Assembly: GCA_021808665.1 (NCBI GenBank)
Contig: JAKBBA010000043.1
Span: 1-28,625, forward strand
Reading direction: 5' to 3'
From: Actinomycetes bacterium
GTDB taxonomy: Bacteria > Actinomycetota > Acidimicrobiia > Acidimicrobiales > Palsa-688
Length of the DNA: 28,625 nucleotides
The number at the start of each line of letters is the position of its first letter. Position 1 is the first letter of the stretch. Shown here one piece after another: positions 22,110 through 28,625 of the stretch. The notes under the pieces were generated by a model. It was given only the letters and a program-made list of their open reading frames with translations. It searched no databases and had not been told where the DNA came from. The position numbers were made by a program, and so were the translations under genes.

Positions 22110-23161
22110 CGCGGCTTCGCCTCCACGTCTTCGTGCACGAGCTCCAGGTAGACATCTTCGAGGGAGTGACGGGATTGGGCGATCGATAAGATGTCGACTC
22201 CTGCGCCAACGAGCGCTCTTGCCACGCCTGGGGCGGCAGTGTCGGGATCTGCGACGGTCAGTTGATAGGAGCCTGACGGCACTTGCTCCCATCTCTGCAC
22301 ACCGGCCAGTCCCGCGAACACGTTGGCGGGGTCATCGAGGGCGGCACGGGTTCGCACCTCCAAGCTCCGGGTGAACAATTGCTCGCGCAGCTCGTCGGGT
22401 CGTCCGATGAGCTGGAGCGTCGTGTTGAGGATGGCGACCCGGTGGCAGAGCCGTTCGGCCTCCTCTAGGCGGTGAGTGGTGAGGAAGACGGTGACCCCTG
22501 CCTGGCGCAGGGAGGCAATGAGCTCGTGGACTTCTCGGGTGGCGACCGGGTCGAGCCCGGAGGTGGGCTCGTCTAAGAACAGCACCGCCGGATCGCTGAG
22601 CAGCGCTCTCGCCAGCGCCACTCGCTGTCGGAGGCCCTTGGAAAGGGCGCCGCACAGATCGTTGGCCCGGTCGGTCATGCTGACCGCTTGGAGGGCGCGC
22701 GCAATGCGCTCGTGGCGGTCGGACAGCCGGTAGAGACGGGCGAAGCATTCGAGGTTCTCGGCTACCGTGAGGCGAAGGTAGAGGCCGGGGGACTCGGGCA
22801 TGATCGAGATCCGGGACCGGATCGCCGGGCCGGTCTCGGGGCGCAACTCGATACCCGCCACCGTGGCCGAGCCCGACGTCGGAGCGAGCAGCGTCCCGAG
22901 CGTTCGCACCATCGTCGTCTTGCCCGCCCCATTGGGCCCGAGGAAACCGAACACCTCGCCGTAGCCAACCTGGAAAGAGACATCGTCGAAGGCGATGCGG
23001 CTGCCGAAACACCTGCTTAGGTGCTCGACCACCACCGCCGGTCGGCCATCGGGACCGCTCGAGCGAGCTTCACCGGCCGTGCGGTCGATGATCGGCACAT
23101 GAAGCGAGGCCACGCCCTGCTCGGCGCCGCTCACCGGTATCGAACCTCGGTCGGAGTTCAC
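22106..23161 (-). CDS. ABC transporter ATP-binding protein
   Basis: A 351-residue ATPase. Walker A GPNGAGKTTMVRTLGTLL, signature LSKGLRQRVALARALL (LSKGL instead of LSGGQ), Walker B VLFLDEPTSGLDP and switch His in FLTTHRLEEAERLCH. The C-terminal ~90 residues (SLEVRTRAALDDPANVFAGL; HSLEDVYLELV) form the accessory domain seen in exporters. GTG 23161 is chosen as a plausible start with GACAGG upstream; the frame remains open to 23308, but the extra residues look non-native and would cross the dyad at 23192. About 50 N-terminal residues before the ABC domain are unusual. Co-transcribed with the permease. Confidence 0.9.
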   Translation of the reverse strand: MNSDRGSIPVSGAEQGVASLHVPIIDRTAGEARSSGPDGRPAVVVEHLSRCFGSRIAFDDVSFQVGYGEVFGFLGPNGAGKTTMVRTLGTLLAPTSGSATVAGIELRPETGPAIRSRISIMPESPGLYLRLTVAENLECFARLYRLSDRHERIARALQAVSMTDRANDLCGALSKGLRQRVALARALLSDPAVLFLDEPTSGLDPVATREVHELIASLRQAGVTVFLTTHRLEEAERLCHRVAILNTTLQLIGRPDELREQLFTRSLEVRTRAALDDPANVFAGLAGVQRWEQVPSGSYQLTVADPDTAAPGVARALVGAGVDILSIAQSRHSLEDVYLELVHEDVEAKPR

Positions 23162-23191
23162 CCTGTCACCGCCACGTCGTCCTCGCTTTGC

Positions 23192-23206
23192 TCTATGTGT
23201 TATAGA
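23192..23206. promoter_or_regulatory. GntR-type operator upstream of the ABC exporter operon
   Basis: TCTAT-GTGTT-ATAGA is a perfect dyad with 5-base arms. With its flank it reads GTTCTATAACACATAGAG on the minus strand, sharing GTTCTATA with the site at 24858-24881. It lies 31 bases upstream of the ATPase start. The shared half-site suggests one GntR regulator controls both units. Confidence 0.6.
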
Positions 23207-23344
23207 ACAACCTACCACGACTCGCCGGCGGATGCGGGCTTCTGCGCCGCTCAGCGATTGGGAAAGCCGCGGGTCGTCACAACGAGGCGGATGTTGAGGG
23301 CCGGCCACCCCAATGAATGCTCGGTGTCCGAGTAGGACGGCCCA

Positions 23345-24409
23345 TCAGATGCCGGTGGCGAGCATGATTGCCACCAAGCCGGCTGGTACCGCCACGAACC
23401 CGCCGATGAGCAGCCATGCCGTCGGGTTACCGAGATTAACGGTCCACCCCATGGCCAACCTTGCGCTGACCAACACGGCGGGATCACCGCGGTTGAGGTA
23501 CATGATGCCGGCCTTCCAGAACCGGTCGTCATCGCGGTCCGTGGCCGCTCCCCCGGAGGTGCGCTCCCGGGCCGCTCCGGCGCGAACCACGGTTACGAGA
23601 AAGGCGACCAGTCCGAGCACGACCGGCAGCAGCACGAGAACGTTCCAGACACCGGGGGGGCTGAAAACCTGCCAGAGTCGCAGCGAGGCCAGCAGGCCGC
23701 TGAGGTCTACGCAGGCGAGCATGACCAGCGCGGCCCGCGCGAACGCACCGCGTGCCTTGCGGTAGCCGCGCAGGCTGGCGACCGGGTCGGCGGTGTCGAG
23801 ATCGGGCCGGGACCGGTACACAAGCGCTAGCAGGCCGGCCCACATCGCGGTGGCATACATCTGACCGAAGACCACGGCGAACGCGCTGGCTGGCGACGTG
23901 GTCACTCGGTGGCTGCTGCGACTGAGATAAGGGGGCAGGTGCGGGTAGCGCAGGATGCCGACGACCACGGTGGCGACGATCACCGCCGCCGCCAGGAGAA
24001 GCCAGCCGATGGGGAAGCCTTCGGGCCGGGCACGCCAACTGGTGTCGGCCACCACCGTCTGGCGCCGTCCAGCGAACCAACCCTCCGCTGACTTGACCCT
24101 CGTAATCCGCTGATGCGCCCACCAGAAGCACCCCAGGTCGGCGGCGACCTCGACTCCGAGAGCGAGCCTGCTGGGCCACCACGACCCACGAGCTCCCCAG
24201 GCGATCAGCGCGGCCATGGCACAGATCGCGATCACGGCGCTGCGCCACCGGTAACTGCGCCGCTCGCGGCGGATCACCGGGGCCGTCGTGTACCCGGGGG
24301 GCACGCGGACACCGAACTGCACGGTGGGCCGGGTCACCAGGGGTCCAATGCACATGTACACCCCAAACAAAGGCACCAGGATGTACCCGATCAACACGGC
24401 CGCTCTCAT
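23345..24409 (-). CDS. DUF1648/DUF5808-type integral membrane protein
   Basis: A 354-residue membrane protein starting at ATG 24409, overlapping the GntR stop (ATGA). Hydrophobic helices include AAVLIGYILVPLFGVYMCI, AVIAICAMAALIAWG, WLLLAAAVIVATVVVGIL, MYATAMWAGLLALVY, VWNVLVLLPVVLGLVAFLVTVV and TAWLLIGGFVAVPAGLVAIML. FGVRVPP near residue 32 matches the DUF1648-like N terminus, and DDDRFWKAGIMYLNRGDPAVLVSARLAMGWTVNLGNP is the DUF5808 motif. Such proteins commonly sit directly downstream of YtrA-like GntR regulators. Their role is unknown. Confidence 0.82.
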   Translation of the reverse strand: MRAAVLIGYILVPLFGVYMCIGPLVTRPTVQFGVRVPPGYTTAPVIRRERRSYRWRSAVIAICAMAALIAWGARGSWWPSRLALGVEVAADLGCFWWAHQRITRVKSAEGWFAGRRQTVVADTSWRARPEGFPIGWLLLAAAVIVATVVVGILRYPHLPPYLSRSSHRVTTSPASAFAVVFGQMYATAMWAGLLALVYRSRPDLDTADPVASLRGYRKARGAFARAALVMLACVDLSGLLASLRLWQVFSPPGVWNVLVLLPVVLGLVAFLVTVVRAGAARERTSGGAATDRDDDRFWKAGIMYLNRGDPAVLVSARLAMGWTVNLGNPTAWLLIGGFVAVPAGLVAIMLATGI

Positions 24410-24825
24410 GATGGATCTCCGTACGCCAGGCCGTCGATCGTGGCGGACGGAAAACCAGCGACGATGTCGCTGCAGTGCCCGATGATCTTCTCCGGTGGCA
24501 GCCCCTGCGCAGTGGCTTCGGCGAGCATGGTCTGCAGCCGAGTCGCCCAGTCCTCCTCCCAGTCAGGCCTCGGCGGACCGCTGGTCGCGTCGCGCTGTAT
24601 GACCGCACCAGCCTTGCGTCCGATCCGCAACAGGCCCTCTTGCCGCAGCAGGTCGTAACCCTTGTTGACCGTGTGAAAATTGATGCCCAGGTCAACCGCG
24701 AGCTGCCGGGTCGCAGGTAGTCCCGATCCCACAGGTGCGGCACCCGTGGCGATCGCCTCAATGATCCGGTCGCGGATCTGCTGGTAGATCGGTACGGAGC
24801 CGTCGGGTTCGATGCTGAGCAACAT
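24406..24825 (-). CDS. GntR family regulator (YtrA-like)
   Basis: A 139-residue regulator with an N-terminal GntR winged helix: VPIYQQIRDRIIEAIATGAAPVGSGLPATRQLAVDLGINFHTVNKGYDLLRQEGLLRIGRKAGAVI. The effector part is very short (about 55 residues), which defines the YtrA subfamily, usually linked to ABC transporters. ATG 24825 is the first codon before the MLLSIEPDGSVPIYQQI motif. It is translationally coupled to the DUF1648-like gene, and a dyad lies 33 bases upstream. Confidence 0.92.
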   Translation of the reverse strand: MLLSIEPDGSVPIYQQIRDRIIEAIATGAAPVGSGLPATRQLAVDLGINFHTVNKGYDLLRQEGLLRIGRKAGAVIQRDATSGPPRPDWEEDWATRLQTMLAEATAQGLPPEKIIGHCSDIVAGFPSATIDGLAYGDPS

Positions 24826-24857
24826 GTGCAGTCCTAGCTAGTCGATGGCCGGGTCCA

Positions 24858-24881
24858 TTCTATGATGTATCTCATATAGAA
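24858..24881. promoter_or_regulatory. GntR autoregulatory operator
   Basis: TTCTAT (24858-24863) and ATAGAA (24876-24881) are inverted arms; inside them TATGA/TCATA also pair. The extended dyad resembles YtrA-type operators with long half-sites and a broad spacer. It lies just upstream of the GntR start and shares GTTCTATA (minus strand) with the site at 23192. Confidence 0.6.
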
Positions 24882-24985
24882 CAGATTTAGCACTTTACCG
24901 GTGGCACGAGGCTTGAGTCGAACGGACCAGTCCGCTCAACGAGGGCGGTGGCTCGACCGCCCGGCGTCGCCCCTGTCCCGCTCAA

Positions 24986-25085
24986 CCTGCCCGTCGTCAT
25001 CTCCACCGAACTCGAGATCACGAGGCGGTGACTCGGGGAATCGGTTGAATAGGGCAGGTGCATAGGCATGCTCTCCTCGCGCACG
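24986..25085 (+). repeat. Dispersed structured repeat, fragment D (left end only)
   Basis: CCTGCCCGTCGTCATCTCC, the hairpin ATCTC...GAGAT, GTTGAATAGGGCA (25044-25056) and TGCATAGGCATGC match the left end of copy B (13842-13925) in the same order and nearly the same spacing. Similarity stops near 25070-25085, so only a solo left end remains. The rest of the gap, 25086-25410, shows no gene I can support; short frames on both strands look random. Confidence 0.65.
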
Positions 25086-25410
25086 CCGGACTCGCGGCCT
25101 GAAAGTTGACTCGTTTTTCGCGTAATTGGTGACCAAGAAGACCGAGATAACTCTGGGCTTGGGACTCTTGATTTTGTGACGAGTTTCCGACGCGAGATCA
25201 GGATGAGCGAGAGGTGTTCATGCCGTCCCACCTGGATTTACGACCTTACGGCGCCAGCAAACGGCGATCGGGCGACCCTCTGCGGGAGAATCGAACGCGG
25301 CGACAGGCTTGAGCGGCGCGGCCCAAGGGAGGGGCGAGGGGAGGGCTCGCCCTTCCCCCACTATACCAGCGACCCTCGAATCGGGCCCTTTCGTGGTCGA
25401 GATCGACGTG

Positions 25411-25581
25411 TCATGCGCGCGTCATCACCGTCGAACCACCCGCCGGAACAGTAACTGAATCTTCCTGCTCCTCAACGACGAGAAGCTCGGTGCCCTCACC
25501 GAACAGCCGATCATCACCTGAGGAGACCAAAGCCGCTGGCTCGTCCCGCTGGCCGGGTCCGACGGCTGTGATCACGGCCAT
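25411..25581 (-). CDS. Possible small protein downstream of the DinB-like gene
   Basis: A 56-residue frame from ATG 25581, overlapping the end of the DinB-like gene by 10 bases. It encodes MAVITAVGPGQRDEPAALVS and DDRLFGEGTELLVVEEQEDS. Composition is protein-like and the overlap suggests coupling, but I recognise no family and see no independent ribosome site. Confidence 0.3.
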   Translation of the reverse strand: MAVITAVGPGQRDEPAALVSSGDDRLFGEGTELLVVEEQEDSVTVPAGGSTVMTRA

Positions 25582-26120
25582 CGGTCGCAGCGGCCGGTGA
25601 CGTCGTAGAGGTGGTGCACCGGGTCGTGGAGAAAGTAGCGGCTGAAGCTCGCTATGGTGAAACCCGCGCCGTCGCTGCGCCGCCCCGGCCGCAACCACTG
25701 GTCGCCGCGGACGCCATCGAAGGCATCAGCCAAGCTACTGGCGGCATCGCGCAGCTGGATCCAAACAGTGGACGGATCCTGCTCGTTGTATCGCTCCTCG
25801 ACGGCGGTCGCGTCCTGATCCCAGTTCGGGTAGAGCGGGTTGTCCTCCCCCAACATGAGCTCGAGTCGATAGTCGTACAGCTTGTAGACATCGCGTACGT
25901 GGCATGCGTACTCCAGGGGCGACCAACGGTCTCCGGCGGGACGTCGCCGCACCACGTTCTCAGGCTGGCGCAGGACGGGCTGCCAGGCTGACGCGTTGGC
26001 GCGCAGCAACGGTGCGACGGACGCTGGCGGTACGGCCGAAGCGTGGAACCGGCACTGCGGACAACGACGCTCGAGCACCCATGTCCAGTCTTTGTCGTCA
26101 GGCACGAGCGGCATGCTCAC
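25572..26120 (-). CDS. DinB-like / MDMPI-fold protein with N-terminal CPQC motif
   Basis: A 182-residue protein with a DinB-type four-helix bundle. WSPLEYACHVRDVYKLYDYRLELML supplies the first metal His, and a late HDPVHHLYDV supplies the others. The first 30 residues (DDKDWTWVLERRCPQCRFHAS) carry C-P-Q-C, a zinc-knuckle-like or redox pair often seen at the start of this actinobacterial subgroup. The start is GTG 26120 or ATG 26114, inside the 3' end of the MFS gene (23-base overlap), so the two are co-transcribed. Probably a thiol-dependent transferase; substrate unknown. Confidence 0.8.
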   Translation of the reverse strand: MSMPLVPDDKDWTWVLERRCPQCRFHASAVPPASVAPLLRANASAWQPVLRQPENVVRRRPAGDRWSPLEYACHVRDVYKLYDYRLELMLGEDNPLYPNWDQDATAVEERYNEQDPSTVWIQLRDAASSLADAFDGVRGDQWLRPGRRSDGAGFTIASFSRYFLHDPVHHLYDVTGRCDRWP

Positions 26121-27507
26121 GTCTCCCGTTTCCGAGAAGCTGCCCGGCTCGACGAGCCGGTGTTGCTGGCGGCACTTCGTTCTCCCGAGGTCGTGATGAT
26201 TGGACGTCTGCTGGTGAACGGATGCCTCCGAGCGGGGAGCGATGAAGCGGCCAGATGCAGGCCGCTGAAAGTGCGGAGGCGATGAGCATCGCCGGTCGAA
26301 GACCGAGTGTGTCTCCTAGTACGCCTCCTAAGGCGGCGCCCACTGGCAGGGATCCCCAAGAGGCGAAGCGGTGCACGGCCGTCGCTCTGGCCCTGAGCTC
26401 GGGGCTGGATCCGAGTTGGCGGAGGGTGATGGCGTTTACGGCGAAACACCCCTGGCCCAACCCAACCAGGAAGGTACCACCAGCGAGGAAGGCAGCCGCC
26501 GCCGTCCGGGGTGCTGAGGAGGCCACAAACAGGCCGGCGACCGAGGGGATCGCGGCCCACCGGAGGCTCGGTCCGAGACCCAGGCGCTTGGTCGCCGGCC
26601 CGGAGAGGGCACTACCGAGTGGGAACCCGACGGCTCCTGCGCCGACGGCCAGGCCAAGACGGCTTGGTGTCATGTGAAGCGAGTGAACGGCGAAGACCAC
26701 GATCAGTGCGTCGTACATCGACGCGCCGAGGTTGTACGTCGCCCCGATCCACATGATGGCGTCGAGCAGCGGGCTCGCCCGCACGTACCTCCAACCTTCG
26801 GCGATCTCTCGGCGAAGCCCGCGGGAATCGTCGACCGCCGGAGTCATGTCTCGACCTCCCAACCGCTTGCGAGCCGTGAGGAACGACACGACTGACAAGG
26901 TGGCAACACTGATGGCATAGCTGCCCACGTCTAACGACAGGGCCCCTCGCGGAGCGAGCCAACCGACCGCCAGGCCGCCTGCGGCCGGGCCTAGCAGCAG
27001 CGCCGTCGACTCGGAGAGCGACAGGCGGGTGTTGGCTGCCCGCCACCTCTCGGGGGAGTCGATGAGTTCGGGCACGACCGACTGGTAGGAGAGTTGGAAC
27101 AACACTGTGGCGGCCCCTATGACCAGCGCCGCCCCGAACAGGACCCACAGTCCCCCCAGGAGCGCCAGCGGACTGAGTGCAAGTATCCCGACCGCGCAGC
27201 CGCGCCCGACATCGGCGGCGATCATCGAGCGGTTGAGACCGATCCGTGTGATCCACACTCCAGCAGGGAGTCCGACCAATAAGAACGGCAACCTCAGGCT
27301 GGACCCGAGCACGCCGACATCGAGGGTAGAGGCATGAAGGTCCTCCACGGCGAACAACGGCAAGGCGATCAAACTTATCTGGTCGCCCACAAGGCTTACG
27401 CTCTGGCCAGCCCACAGCAAGGCGAACCGGAGGCCAAGCCGCCCCCGACTCCCCGGAACCTCCCGCGCGGACCGGACCGCCACTGGTGAGACCCGCTTGC
27501 GTGACAC
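26098..27507 (-). CDS. Major facilitator superfamily exporter
   Basis: A 469-residue MFS protein (start GTG 27507). Twelve hydrophobic segments are visible, beginning LGLRFALLWAGQSVSLVGDQISLIALPLFAV. Recognisable loops are LPAGVWITRIGLNRSMIAADVGRG (motif A position), VVPELIDSPERWRAANTRLSLSES (the PEL motif of the MFS_3/EntS branch) and RRRIAEGW-like EIAEGWRYVRASPLLDAIMW. The last ~50 residues are hydrophilic and basic. It differs from the MFS protein at 16972. It is divergent from the AraC-type regulator at 27578, with 70 bases between. Confidence 0.9.
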   Translation of the reverse strand: MSRKRVSPVAVRSAREVPGSRGRLGLRFALLWAGQSVSLVGDQISLIALPLFAVEDLHASTLDVGVLGSSLRLPFLLVGLPAGVWITRIGLNRSMIAADVGRGCAVGILALSPLALLGGLWVLFGAALVIGAATVLFQLSYQSVVPELIDSPERWRAANTRLSLSESTALLLGPAAGGLAVGWLAPRGALSLDVGSYAISVATLSVVSFLTARKRLGGRDMTPAVDDSRGLRREIAEGWRYVRASPLLDAIMWIGATYNLGASMYDALIVVFAVHSLHMTPSRLGLAVGAGAVGFPLGSALSGPATKRLGLGPSLRWAAIPSVAGLFVASSAPRTAAAAFLAGGTFLVGLGQGCFAVNAITLRQLGSSPELRARATAVHRFASWGSLPVGAALGGVLGDTLGLRPAMLIASALSAACIWPLHRSPLGGIRSPADVQSSRPRENEVPPATPARRAGQLLGNGRREHAARA

Positions 27508-27565
27508 GGCTCAATCGTGCCCAGCACCGAGGTCCAGGGCCAGTGGCCGCAGAGCCGCATGTAGA

Positions 27566-27571
27566 TAAGAT
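27566..27571 (+). promoter_or_regulatory. -10 element for a probable leaderless GlxA/AraC transcript
   Basis: TAAGAT lies 6 bases before ATG 27578. The expected start point falls at or next to the ATG, so the mRNA would lack a leader. There is no ribosome site upstream of the ATG, which agrees. I see no convincing -35 box. Confidence 0.45.
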
Positions 27572-27577
27572 CCGGCC

Positions 27578-28543
27578 ATGTTGGCGATCCGAGCCCGTCA
27601 CAGGATGGTGGCTGTCGCCTATCCAGGAATGGCGCCGTTCGAGCTGGCGATAGTCATCGAGGTGTTCGGCCTGGAACGCCCCGACCTAGATGTCAAGACC
27701 TGGTACCACCTCGACGTCTGCGCCGCCAACCCCGGCCATCACCCAGCTGTGGGGGGAATCGGCCTGCACGTGGCGTACGGGCTCGAGCGCATCGAACTAG
27801 CCGACACGGTGATCGTGCCGGGATGGCCCGTCGCGGAACAAGTGCCTCCAGCGTTGGCGGACGCAGTGCGCCGTGCACATGCACGGGGAGCGCGGATCGT
27901 GTCGATCTGCTCCGGAGCCTTCGTCCTCGCAGCGGCCGGCGTCCTCGACGGTCGGCGGGCAGCTACCCATTGGCTTCACGCTGACGAATTGGCCGCTGCA
28001 TACCCGGAAGTCAACGTCGACAGGAACGTGCTGTACATCGACGACAAGGACATCCTCACCTCCGCCGGTTCAGCCGCAGGAATCGACTTGTGCATCCACT
28101 TGCTCCGCCTCGACCACGGCGCCCGCGTGGCGAACCAGGTCGCTCGCCGCCTGGTCGTCCCGGCCCATCGCGACGGCGGCCAGTCACAGTTCATTGCTAA
28201 ACCGGTCCATCCTGACAACGACAGCCGACTCCACGATTTGATCGGCTGGATGGACGGGCACCTTGCCGACCCACTGACCGTCGAGACGGTCGCTCGTCGC
28301 AGTCATATGTCCGAACGAAACTTCACCCGGCGCTTCCGCCAAGCCACGGGCCAGAGTTTCACGGAATACCTCATCGAGCGCCGAGTTGGCGCCAGTCTGG
28401 AGATGCTGGAGACGGGCGGACGCACCATCGACGAAATCGCCGAAGCGGTCGGCTTTGGCAGTGCCGTCACCTTTCGATACCACTTCCGCCACGCAATGGG
28501 CATCCCGCCCTCACGCTACCGTCAGTCGTTCAGAGCCAGCTAA
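27578..28543 (+). CDS. GlxA-type regulator: DJ-1/PfpI domain fused to AraC HTH
   Basis: A 321-residue regulator. Residues 8-190 are a DJ-1/PfpI class I glutamine-amidotransferase-like domain. It contains MVAVAYPGMAPFELAIVIEVFG, VIVPGW, the nucleophile-elbow motif IVSICSGAF (C111) and ATHW (H131). Residues 220-320 are an AraC double HTH: LTVETVARRSHMSERNFTRRFRQATGQSFTEYLIERRVGASLEMLE and IDEIAEAVGFGSAVTFRYHFRHAMGIPPSRYR. In GlxA-type proteins the first domain serves for ligand sensing, not catalysis. It is divergent from the MFS exporter and probably regulates it. Confidence 0.93.
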   Translation: MLAIRARHRMVAVAYPGMAPFELAIVIEVFGLERPDLDVKTWYHLDVCAANPGHHPAVGGIGLHVAYGLERIELADTVIVPGWPVAEQVPPALADAVRRAHARGARIVSICSGAFVLAAAGVLDGRRAATHWLHADELAAAYPEVNVDRNVLYIDDKDILTSAGSAAGIDLCIHLLRLDHGARVANQVARRLVVPAHRDGGQSQFIAKPVHPDNDSRLHDLIGWMDGHLADPLTVETVARRSHMSERNFTRRFRQATGQSFTEYLIERRVGASLEMLETGGRTIDEIAEAVGFGSAVTFRYHFRHAMGIPPSRYRQSFRAS

Positions 28544-28625
28544 CCCCGATCTTTCGTCGGGCCGCAATGAGGGGCGCTGCGTGAGCGTGTTGACCGGCGA
28601 CAGGATGTGAGGCGGTGGGCGCAGC
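28544..28625. other. Window end, no gene seen
   Basis: The last 82 bases contain no open frame long enough to judge. CCCCGATC...TCGTCGGG-like pairing is weak, and no terminator can be claimed. Confidence 0.4.

Noticed and set aside
25176..25454. 92-codon plus-strand frame
   Set aside because: No ribosome site, no recognisable motif, basic random-like composition, and overlaps the possible minus-strand small ORF.
1..28625. CRISPR array or cas genes
   Set aside because: No regularly spaced direct repeats and no Cas-like proteins seen on either strand.

Overview
The window is high-GC DNA with many GTG starts, GTGA/ATGA stop-start overlaps and probable leaderless promoters. It encodes a protein with the mycothiol-dependent maleylpyruvate-isomerase (MDMPI/DinB-like) fold and an ECF sigma factor paired with a YCII/DGPF protein. 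Together these point to an actinomycete (Actinomycetota); the sequence alone does not give me a genus. It reads as an accessory, island-like region: small regulator-plus-effector modules separated by insertion sequences, decaying genes and a dispersed structured repeat.

Layout. 1-1040: the right part of an IS3-family element whose orfB is cut at its 5' side by the 3' end (domains V and VI) of a group II intron. 1041-1350: a fragment of the dispersed repeat (copy C). 1386-2523: TetR repressor and divergent VOC protein around a perfect palindrome. 2579-4048: MDMPI-fold enzyme and an Imm-5-like protein. 4119-4999: two decayed genes. 4996-6569: YCII/DGPF protein and large ECF sigma factor (ECF42-like). 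6963-9255: promoter plus operator, a small unknown gene, an ArsR-type regulator and three SRPBCC proteins, mostly joined by GTGA overlaps. 9470-11660: repeat copy A, split by a complete 1,688-bp IS1380 element with terminal inverted repeats, a GTAG target duplication and a frameshifted transposase. 11745-13836: VOC protein, TetR and a ferredoxin-like/metallo-beta-lactamase fusion. 13842-14300: repeat copy B, the intact one. 14335-16771: MerR-type promoter, DrrAB-like ABC exporter and MerR regulator. 16972-19289: divergent MFS exporter and LysR regulator. 19422-21317: a PH-like mini-ORF, a secreted lipoprotein and a small membrane protein. 21375-24825: ABC exporter and a GntR (YtrA-like)/DUF1648-DUF5808 pair, with related palindromes in front of both units. 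24986-25085: repeat fragment D. 25411-28543: DinB-like protein and MFS exporter, divergent from a DJ-1/AraC (GlxA-type) regulator.

How the genes work together. Almost every effector (exporter, VOC, SRPBCC, MBL) sits next to its own one-component regulator (TetR x2, ArsR, MerR, LysR, GntR, AraC), often with a visible dyad operator. This suggests a set of independent small-molecule sensing, export and detoxification cassettes.

The least explained structure is the 0.35-0.46 kb dispersed repeat (copies A, B and fragments C, D). It has TTGAGTAG-type inverted ends, internal hairpins and paired TTTGTGGGG-like motifs. Two unrelated insertion sequences have landed within about 20 bp of the same internal position in two of its copies.
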